Source: Pedobacter borealis DSM 19626
GTDB taxonomy: Bacteria; Bacteroidota; Bacteroidia; Sphingobacteriales; Sphingobacteriaceae
Length of the DNA stretch: 37,420 nt
Direction: 5' to 3'
NCBI RefSeq assembly: GCF_000708285.2
Contig: NZ_JAUG01000044.1
Coordinates: 1-37,420 of the forward strand
Shown here: in pieces, positions 32,284 through 37,420 of the stretch
Numbering within the stretch: position 1 is the stretch's first letter
Layout of the letters: every line of letters starts with the position of its first letter
Notes under the pieces: generated by a model
Told to the model about the DNA's origin: nothing
Seen by the model: the letters and a program-made list of their open reading frames with translations, nothing else
Database searches by the model: none
Translations under genes and position numbers: made by a program

Positions 32284-32592
32284 ATGAAAAATCAAGAAAC
32301 ATTAAATTCAGGCAAACCAAGAATGATCATTATTTTAAGCATAATCGCATCAATATTGGCTATTCCTCTAATAGCAATGCAGTTTACTAATGAAGTGGAT
32401 TGGAAGCCAACCGATTTTGCAATTGCAGGCACATTATTACTAAGCACAGGATTGGCTATAGAACTTGTAATTAGAAACTTAAAAACAGGTACTTTAAGAA
32501 CAGTAATACTCGTTGTTATTTTACTAGCCTTATTCCTTATATGGGTAGAACTGGCTGTTGGTATATTCGGAACACCATTTGCAGGAAGTTAA
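32284..32592 (+). CDS. Small three-helix membrane protein
   Basis: A 102-aa protein with three hydrophobic segments: MIIILSIIASILAIPLIAMQ (residues 14-33), FAIAGTLLLSTGLAIELVI (about 45-63) and TVILVVILLALFLIWVELAV (about 73-92). A pattern of this kind with a short KPTD stretch is common in small Bacteroidota membrane proteins with no known role. It stands alone, 98 nt after the gene fragment and 351 nt after the DUF4173 gene. Confidence 0.75.
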   Translation: MKNQETLNSGKPRMIIILSIIASILAIPLIAMQFTNEVDWKPTDFAIAGTLLLSTGLAIELVIRNLKTGTLRTVILVVILLALFLIWVELAVGIFGTPFAGS

Positions 32593-32901
32593 AGAACACT
32601 ATTAACCGTTTTGTTCCCGCAGATTTAAGATAATCAGCGCAGAGGAAATATATTTTTTGTATTTGTTAGAAACCAAATTGTTTTAAGCCTGATTACAGCG
32701 GTAAGCCTGGAGCGTAGTGAGGACTTATAGCGGAAAGCAGGGCCGCCAGCCGCCACGAAGAACCGCCCTCTCACTTTCAAATAAAAAATCTCTGCGCATA
32801 TCTGCGAAATCAGCAGGACACTGTAAACTAGCGCACATTACAGGCACTAATTTCCCGATTAACACAAAACGTTCATTTTCTGAAAAAATCGGCAATTGCT
32901 A
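32593..32901. other. Repeat-rich intergenic region before sucC
   Basis: CGCAGATTTAAGATAATCAG with GCGCAGAG (about 32617-32644) faces CTCTGCGCATATCTGCG (about 32788-32804) as an inverted pair. Between them, 32695-32765 holds a GC-rich element (GGAGCGTAGTGAGGACTTAT, then AGCGGAAAGCAGGGCC) that shares words with 4151-4262 and 19100-19140. No gene is credible; a plus-strand frame here is made of repeat sequence. Confidence 0.55.
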
Positions 32902-32932
32902 TTTGTTTAAAGGGTTTGAAATTGTAGCTTTG
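32902..32932 (+). promoter_or_regulatory. sucC promoter
   Basis: TTTG (32902-32905), 19 nt, TAGCTTTG (32925-32932): a perfect Bacteroidota vegetative promoter. The start of transcription should fall near 32938, leaving a leader of about 12 nt before the ATG at 32950. Confidence 0.85.
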
Positions 32933-32949
32933 GGCAAATTTTGTAGCAA

Positions 32950-34149
32950 ATGAATATTCACGAATACCAGGGTAAACAAATATTAAAAAGTTTCGGTGTT
33001 AACGTTCAAGAAGGAATAGTTGCCGATACTCCTGAGCAAGCTGTTGAGGCTGCTAAGCAACTGAAAATAGATTACAATTCTGACTGGGTTGTAATTAAAG
33101 CGCAAATCCACGCTGGTGGTCGCGGTAAAGGTGGAGGTGTTAAATTAGCCAAAAATCTTGAAGAAGTTAAACAACGTGCAACCGACATTATTGGTATGCA
33201 ATTGGTTACTCCTCAAACCGGCCCCGAAGGTAAATTAGTGAGTAAAATTTTAGTTGCTCAGGATGTTTATTATCCAGGTGCTTCTGAAACCAAAGAATTC
33301 TACATTTCGGTATTGTTAGACCGTGCAAAAGGCCGTAACATTATCATGTACAGTACGGAAGGTGGTATGGATATCGAAGAAGTTGCCGAGCACACACCAC
33401 ACTTAATTTTCAAAGAAGAAATCGACCCTAAAGTTGGCTTACAGGGTTTCCAAGCCCGTAAAGTAGCTTTTAACTTAGGCGTTAGTGGTGCTGCACATAA
33501 AGAAATGGTTAAATTTGTAACCGCTTTATACAAAGCTTACGAAGCTACCGACTCTTCAATGTTCGAAATCAACCCGGTATTAAAAACTTCTGATGATAAA
33601 GTAATTGCAGTTGATGCCAAAGTGAATCTGGATGAAAACGCTTTATTCCGTCATCCTGATTATGCAGCAATGCGCGATGTTACGGAAGAAGATCCGATGG
33701 AAGTTGAAGCAAGTGCTTCTAACCTAAACTTCGTTAACCTTGATGGTAACGTGGGTTGTATGGTTAACGGTGCTGGTTTAGCTATGGCTACCATGGATAT
33801 TATTAAATTGGCCGGTGGTGAGCCTGCTAACTTCTTAGACGTTGGCGGAACTGCTAATGCACAAACAGTTAAAGCAGCTTTCAACATCATTTTGAAAGAC
33901 CCTAACGTTAAAGCCATTTTGATCAACATTTTCGGTGGTATTGTTCGTTGCGACCGTGTTGCGCAAGGTGTAATTGATGCTTATAAAGAAATCGGTAATA
34001 TTCCGGTGCCAATTATCTGCCGTTTACAAGGTACAAATGCAGAAGAAGCTAAAAAATTAATTGATGAGTCTGGCCTTCAGGTTTACTCAGCAATCGCTTT
34101 GAAAGAAGCTGCAGATTTAGTTACTAAAGTATTGGCTGAACAAGCGTAA
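32950..34149 (+). CDS. sucC: Succinate-CoA ligase (ADP-forming), beta subunit
   Basis: Beta subunit of the TCA-cycle enzyme that converts succinyl-CoA to succinate with ATP formation. The 399 residues have the ATP-grasp domain ([36 protein letters not shown] near residue 50) and the C-terminal ligase domain ([20 protein letters not shown] near 275; [29 protein letters not shown] near 325). It is full length with no anomalies. The alpha subunit sucD is not in the window; the two genes are often unlinked in this phylum. A consensus promoter and a terminator frame it as a single-gene unit. Confidence 0.98.
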   Translation: MNIHEYQGKQILKSFGVNVQEGIVADTPEQAVEAAKQLKIDYNSDWVVIKAQIHAGGRGKGGGVKLAKNLEEVKQRATDIIGMQLVTPQTGPEGKLVSKILVAQDVYYPGASETKEFYISVLLDRAKGRNIIMYSTEGGMDIEEVAEHTPHLIFKEEIDPKVGLQGFQARKVAFNLGVSGAAHKEMVKFVTALYKAYEATDSSMFEINPVLKTSDDKVIAVDAKVNLDENALFRHPDYAAMRDVTEEDPMEVEASASNLNFVNLDGNVGCMVNGAGLAMATMDIIKLAGGEPANFLDVGGTANAQTVKAAFNIILKDPNVKAILINIFGGIVRCDRVAQGVIDAYKEIGNIPVPIICRLQGTNAEEAKKLIDESGLQVYSAIALKEAADLVTKVLAEQA

Positions 34150-34178
34150 TAAGCTTAAAGCATTTAATCATAATGTAC

Positions 34179-34210
34179 AAACCTTTCAGTGAAAACTGGA
34201 AGGTTTTTTA
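34179..34210 (+). terminator. Terminator after sucC
   Basis: AAACCTTTCAGT (34179-34190) and ACTGGAAGGTTT (34195-34206) form a 12-bp stem with one mismatch and a GAAA tetraloop, followed by T's to 34209. Confidence 0.9.
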
Positions 34211-34280
34211 TTCCCCGCTTTTAGAGGGGTATCCGCAGGACGGGATGTTTAACCCGGTCTATCTTTTGTAGGACAATAAT

Positions 34281-34517
34281 AGTGGATACTTCAAGGAAAA
34301 TATATCAAGTAGTCGAAACTTATTATGAAAATCAGGGTCCTGTTCTCTTCGGCCCCGATAGCCCTGCTATCACTGCAATCTTTTTAAACAACAACTGTCA
34401 TGCTGAGGCACGAAGCATCTGTTTCATCGGCTGCAGATGCTTCGTACCTCAGCATGACAATAAAATTTATGGGTACCACAATTAAAAAGTATTTTCGTTC
34501 TATCAGGTTTATTTAAC
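34281..34517. repeat. Dispersed intergenic repeat (copy 2), interrupted
   Basis: The left part (GATAGCCCTGCTATCACT near 34357-34374) aligns with GATAGTCTTGCTATCACT at 4188-4205. The right end (34492-34517) is identical over 26 nt to 4237-4262. The spacer is about 117 nt here against about 31 nt in copy 1 and contains a separate palindromic element. Confidence 0.7.
34396..34459. repeat. Palindromic repeat, GTCATGCTGAGG type
   Basis: Arms of 26 nt (34396-34421 and 34434-34459), TGTCATGCTGAGGCACGAAG facing CTTCGTACCTCAGCATGACA, with one mismatch and a 12-nt loop. The outer words match the elements at 177, 21595 and 37317, so this is a subtype of that family. Confidence 0.8.
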
Positions 34518-34555
34518 ATGGGTCCGCCGTACTTCGGAGAAAAAACACAATGTTA

Positions 34556-34604
34556 AACTTACAAAGTCTTTCCTGCGCCCGGGCCTTTTTAGACTTTGTA
34601 AGTT
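34556..34604. repeat. 14-bp inverted repeat at the end of the XRE gene
   Basis: AACTTACAAAGTCT (34556-34569) and AGACTTTGTAAGTT (34591-34604) are perfect complements around a GC-rich loop with CCCGGG. The right arm reaches the stop codon of the XRE gene, so on the minus strand the hairpin may act as its terminator or as a 3' stabiliser. Confidence 0.8.
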
Positions 34605-34809
34605 AATCTACGCGGAATTCCAAAATATCTCCAGGCTGGCAATCTAAAGCCTTACAAATCGCTTCTAACGTTTCCAAACGGACAGCCTTTGCTTTTCCTG
34701 TTTTGAGTATCGACAAATTAGACATCGTAATCCCTACCCGTTCACTTAATTCGGTTAACGACATTTTACGCCTGGCCAACATGACATCTAAATTTACAAT
34801 TATGGGCAT
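34603..34809 (-). CDS. XRE/Cro-type regulator, YozG-like
   Basis: A 68-aa protein that is only a helix-turn-helix domain: VNLDVMLARRKMSLTELSER, VGITMSNLSILKTGKAKAVR, LETLEAICKALDCQPGDILEF. The recognition helix is MSNLSILKTGKA. It belongs to the small Cro/C1 regulators that accompany DUF2975 membrane proteins in many bacteria (YozG next to YoaS in Bacillus). It starts 4 nt after the second DUF2975 gene, so the three are one operon. Confidence 0.9.
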   Translation of the reverse strand: MPIIVNLDVMLARRKMSLTELSERVGITMSNLSILKTGKAKAVRLETLEAICKALDCQPGDILEFRVD

Positions 34810-34813
34810 GGGC

Positions 34814-35320
34814 TTATATCGTTAAATCGTTTTCTTTCTTTAACCCCAGCGAATAATTGAGCACCAACAAAAGCGCCCAAACAACTACATTAGCAATAAA
34901 CAGATCGGCGAAAGGTTTTATTCCAACCTTTATCCCATAACCTAAAACCTCGGCCTGTTGTACGTAAGCTAACCTTGGTAAAATAAACCAGGTTACAATA
35001 TTGGTAAAAAAGAATTTGAAAAGCAGATACGAAAATATGGCATACCAGATGCCCTTGATTTTTTTAATCCCATCTTCCGAAACAATTGTGCTTGCAATAT
35101 GCTGCCGGTTATTATAAACCATTTTAAACAGCAGCCAACCGATATAGAAATAAAAACCGATCGATACTGTTTGCTTTATGCCATCGATAAAAAGGATAGA
35201 ATTTGTTGGCGCACTAAAATCCTTAATTATTTCGAAGATTCCAGAGATAAAAAATATCAGCCATACTACCAGCCACATCCCGACTGATATTTTTTGAAGT
35301 TGCTGAAGTTTGTTTTTCAT
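34814..35320 (-). CDS. DUF2975 membrane protein (second of pair)
   Basis: A 168-aa membrane protein of unknown function, with four hydrophobic helices: VGMWLVVWLIFFISGIFEII, TVSIGFYFYIGWLLFKMVY, AIFSYLLFKFFFTNIVTWFI and LFIANVVVWALLLVLNYSLG. It ends in KENDLTI, the same C-terminus as its neighbour. It starts 3 nt after the first DUF2975 gene. The pair plus XRE regulator is the family's usual setting and suggests signalling from membrane to regulator, which is inference. Confidence 0.85.
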   Translation of the reverse strand: MKNKLQQLQKISVGMWLVVWLIFFISGIFEIIKDFSAPTNSILFIDGIKQTVSIGFYFYIGWLLFKMVYNNRQHIASTIVSEDGIKKIKGIWYAIFSYLLFKFFFTNIVTWFILPRLAYVQQAEVLGYGIKVGIKPFADLFIANVVVWALLLVLNYSLGLKKENDLTI

Positions 35321-35323
35321 AAA

Positions 35324-35881
35324 TTATATCGTTAAATCGTTTTCTTGTTGAATTTCTATTCCTCTGTTTACAACCTGTACAATTATAAAAAGCACAACGG
35401 CCATAAAGAACCACACATCAGCTCCATCCATATTTAACGATCGGAGATTAGCATCCATAACCCTTTGCTCTGCGAGCCAAACCGTATACTTATAGCCTAA
35501 ATGGGCAAAAAATCCTATCCCAAGCGCTAAAAAAACCTGTATCAAAATAAAATGCTTCAATGCTACACTGAAAGGCTGAGAAATACTGAGTTTTTTATCG
35601 ATAAACAATTTCACAATTAGATAGAACATGATTGCTTTTAGCACAGCAACAATAATCATAACGAGTGTAATAACGAGGAAATGCCCCTGATCAAATCTGT
35701 AAACACTTGATAAATAATCTGCTCCACCCCAAAAGTTCCTCACACCCTGTGGGTTTATAAACGTTGTAATAATTGTATTAACAATTACCCCACCGGCTTC
35801 GACACATAGGCCTATAAAAATTATCCAGGAAAGTACCTGTAATACTTTCAAAATCTGATTGGTTGTTATTTTAATTTCCAT
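35324..35881 (-). CDS. DUF2975 membrane protein (first of pair)
   Basis: A 185-aa paralogue of the next gene with four hydrophobic helices: VLSWIIFIGLCVEAGGVIVN, FLVITLVMIIVAVLKAIMFY, HFILIQVFLALGIGFFAHLG and ADVWFFMAVVLFIIVQVV. The extracytoplasmic loop between the first two is longer than in its partner. It also ends in ENDLTI. The last 23 nt of the two genes, including the stop, are identical. It is first in the operon, behind a leader of about 190 nt from a consensus promoter. Confidence 0.85.
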   Translation of the reverse strand: MEIKITTNQILKVLQVLSWIIFIGLCVEAGGVIVNTIITTFINPQGVRNFWGGADYLSSVYRFDQGHFLVITLVMIIVAVLKAIMFYLIVKLFIDKKLSISQPFSVALKHFILIQVFLALGIGFFAHLGYKYTVWLAEQRVMDANLRSLNMDGADVWFFMAVVLFIIVQVVNRGIEIQQENDLTI

Positions 35882-36081
35882 AATTACAATACCAGTTTAA
35901 AATGTAATGCCTGAGATTTTATTTACTGTTAATAATTAAGCCGTTTTCTTGTTTTGATCTTTATTCATGCAACCTGACAAAAACTACATGATCAAAAACA
36001 CCCCATAATAATGGCTTTTATTATTTGCTTTAAATAGCTGAAAAATTAAGAAACGTCATATTTATTCAATCATTTATAGTA

Positions 36082-36114
36082 CAAACATAAATAATAAATT
36101 ATTACAATTCAAAA
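36082..36114 (-). promoter_or_regulatory. Promoter of the DUF2975 operon
   Basis: On the minus strand TTTTG (36114-36110), 20 nt, TATGTTTG (36089-36082). This is a good vegetative promoter. Transcription would start near 36077 and give a leader of about 195 nt before the ATG at 35881, unusually long for this window. Confidence 0.65.
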
Positions 36115-36267
36115 TATATTTATTGATTTACAATAAATAATATTCGATAAACAATCATAATATAGTTATTCAGACATACAATGACAGAATTTTGTTTGGA
36201 ATGATTTTTGCTATAAGTAAAACTGTAAAAAACTTGTGCAAACAGTAACATTTTCAGCATTTTATCC

Positions 36268-36298
36268 TTTCGGATTGCTATACAATTTCGTAACTTTG
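36268..36298 (+). promoter_or_regulatory. rpoD promoter
   Basis: TAACTTTG (36291-36298) is a perfect -7 element; TTTCGG (36268-36273) about 18-19 nt upstream is a partial -33. The leader would be about 30 nt. The gene thus appears to be read by its own sigma factor. Confidence 0.7.
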
Positions 36299-36334
36299 CA
36301 CACTCAATAATTAAAGAGCACACAATTCGTATAA

Positions 36335-37195
36335 ATGAGACAACTCAAGATAACGCAATCCATTACCAACCGTGAAAGTCAGTCATTAGATAAATACCTA
36401 CACGAAATTGGCAAAGTAGATTTAATAACAGCAGAAGAGGAAGTAATTTTAGCAAGGAAGATTCGTGAGGGCGATCAGGCTGCATTAGAGCGATTGACTA
36501 AGACCAACTTGCGTTTCGTTGTATCTGTTGCAAAACAATATCAAAATCAAGGCCTAACCTTAGGCGATTTAATCAATGAAGGTAACTTAGGTTTAATTAA
36601 AGCGGCAAAACGTTTTGATGAGACTAAAGGTTTCAAATTCATTTCTTATGCCGTTTGGTGGATTCGTCAATCTATTTTGCAGGCAATTGCCGAGCAAAGC
36701 CGTATTGTACGTTTACCTTTAAACCAGGTAGGTTCATTAAGCAAAATCAGTAAAGCTTTCTCTAAATTAGAGCAAGAATACGAACGTGAGCCTTCTCCTG
36801 AAGAACTTGCCGATATTTTAGAAACTACAGTGGATAAAATTTCGGACACACTTAGTAATTCTGGCCGTCACGTATCAATGGATGCTCCATTTGTTCAAGG
36901 TGAAGAAAATACATTATTAGATGTATTGGAAAACCACGAACCAAATACTGATAGCTCATTGATTAATGAATCTTTATCAGAAGAAATTAAACGTTCTTTA
37001 TCTACTTTAACTGAAAGAGAAAGAGAAATTATCGTTTTATTCTTCGGCTTAGGTTCTAACCATCCCCTTTCTCTGGAAGAAATTGGAGAGAAATTTAATT
37101 TAACCCGTGAACGTGTTCGTCAGATCAAGGATAAAGCGTTACAGCGTTTACGTCATACGTCAAGAAGTAAAATCTTAAAATCTTATTTAGGATAG
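36335..37195 (+). CDS. rpoD: Primary sigma factor RpoD
   Basis: Vegetative sigma factor, 286 aa, the short form typical of Bacteroidota (no region 1.1). Region 1.2 is near residues 18-50 ([19 protein letters not shown]). Region 2 is at about 51-120 ([30 protein letters not shown]), region 3 at about 125-200 ([20 protein letters not shown]) and region 4 at about 210-286, with the -35-type helix-turn-helix [20 protein letters not shown] (247-266). It is the factor expected to read the TTTG/TAnnTTTG promoters in this window, including its own. It is a single-gene unit with promoter and terminator. Confidence 0.97.
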   Translation: MRQLKITQSITNRESQSLDKYLHEIGKVDLITAEEEVILARKIREGDQAALERLTKTNLRFVVSVAKQYQNQGLTLGDLINEGNLGLIKAAKRFDETKGFKFISYAVWWIRQSILQAIAEQSRIVRLPLNQVGSLSKISKAFSKLEQEYEREPSPEELADILETTVDKISDTLSNSGRHVSMDAPFVQGEENTLLDVLENHEPNTDSSLINESLSEEIKRSLSTLTEREREIIVLFFGLGSNHPLSLEEIGEKFNLTRERVRQIKDKALQRLRHTSRSKILKSYLG

Positions 37196-37215
37196 GAAAT
37201 TAGATTCATATAAAC

Positions 37216-37249
37216 AAAAAAAGATCGGCTATTGGCCGATCTTTTTTTT
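37216..37249 (+). terminator. Terminator after rpoD
   Basis: AAAAAAAGATCGGC (37216-37229) and GCCGATCTTTTTTT (37235-37248) form a 14-bp perfect stem with a 5-nt loop and a T run, 20 nt after the rpoD stop. Confidence 0.93.
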
Positions 37250-37316
37250 GTTTATAACCTGAGTTCGATAATTATTTGCTGAAAATTATATCTTATTTAC
37301 GCCTAATCCCGCTTTA

Positions 37317-37384
37317 TCGTCCTGCTGAATTTATTTCAGCATCTTTTTAGCGTGAAAGACCCTGAAATAAATTCAGGGTGACGA
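37317..37384. repeat. Palindromic repeat, GTCATGCTGAA type (full element)
   Basis: Left arm TCGTCCTGCTGAATTTATTT continuing CAGCATCTTT (37317-37346); right arm AAAGACCCTGAAATAAATTC continuing AGGGTGACGA (37355-37384). Each arm also holds its own inner palindrome CTGAAATAAATTCAG. Family members lie at 177, 21595 and 34396. Confidence 0.8.
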
Positions 37385-37420
37385 CCGTCTTAACAGAAAA
37401 CTTGATTAAAACGCCACAAA

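Larger units (their letters stand above)
34211..34602. other. Repeat-filled intergenic region between sucC and the XRE gene
   Basis: The region holds, in order: a CCCC/GGGG hairpin near 34216-34232; a second copy of the 4151-4262 repeat (34281-34517) with a palindromic element inserted in it (34396-34459); and a 14-bp inverted repeat at 34556-34604. No gene is seen. A plus-strand frame here is repeat sequence only. Confidence 0.65.

Noticed and set aside
32717..32953. A 78-aa frame running into sucC
   Set aside because: It is translated from a GC-rich dispersed repeat and passes through the consensus sucC promoter.
34282..34485. A 67-aa frame after sucC
   Set aside because: It lies wholly in the nested repeats and has no protein-like pattern.
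36120..36323. A 67-aa minus-strand frame upstream of rpoD
   Set aside because: It covers the rpoD promoter region, is very AT-rich and has no recognisable motif.
1..37420. tRNA, rRNA, IS elements or prophage
   Set aside because: I looked through the intergenic regions for tRNA-like arms with a T-loop and for transposase or integrase motifs among the proteins and found none.

Overview
The window looks like chromosomal DNA of a Bacteroidota bacterium, most likely Sphingobacteriaceae and Pedobacter-like. Grounds for this: AT-rich sequence with few Shine-Dalgarno motifs; several promoters fitting the Bacteroidota form TTTG-N19/20-TAnnTTTG; a short primary sigma factor without region 1.1; a Rho factor with a long disordered insertion; families largely confined to the phylum (DUF2851, DUF4254, DUF4290, DUF4173); and a MurA with Asp in place of the fosfomycin-target Cys. 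I see no rRNA, tRNA, IS transposase, prophage or CRISPR array.

Layout. 1-3747 (minus): ftsK then lolA. 4418-5074 (plus): an ankyrin protein. 5153-8628 (minus): pyrF, a small toxin-antitoxin-like pair whose second gene is frameshifted, a DUF2851 protein, a small unknown and a PspC protein. 9054-11571 (plus): rho and pssA. 11675-13988: folK and sppA, divergent. 14171-14797 (minus): a lipoprotein. 14885-21481 (plus): polX, DUF4254, a GT9 glycosyltransferase, sixA, DUF4290 and murA. 21750-29138 (minus): a cystathionine beta-synthase-like gene, dprA, a small unknown, then a run of an ABC ATPase, a secreted YD-repeat-like protein, a small Rossmann-like protein, a HAD protein split by a frameshift, and an S41 protease lipoprotein. 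29343-32592 (plus): a membrane protein, a winged-helix regulator, a DUF4173 membrane protein, a gene fragment and a small membrane protein. 32950-34149 (plus): sucC. 34603-35881 (minus): two DUF2975 membrane proteins and an XRE regulator. 36335-37195 (plus): rpoD.

Most genes are housekeeping: division and envelope (ftsK, lolA, murA, pssA, sppA, GT9), information processing (rho, rpoD, dprA, polX) and metabolism (pyrF, folK, sucC, cbs-like). The less ordinary material is between the genes. At least seven intergenic tracts are degenerate tandem arrays with an exact 7-bp period but different core words (AGTC, AAGG, CTTGATA, TTTAGGG, AAAG). Several start at, or within a few bases of, a stop codon. 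Others form inverted pairs. Mixed in are dispersed palindromes, a 12-nt word at 17-nt spacing, and one repeat that appears inserted inside another.

Other signals: a shared 27-nt block containing the palindrome CTTTG-N5-CAAAG in two promoters flanking a winged-helix regulator; three genes with TAnnTTTG exactly 4 nt before ATG, suggesting leaderless mRNAs; a PolX whose polymerase carboxylates are all substituted while the PHP nuclease site is intact; and three broken or split small genes.
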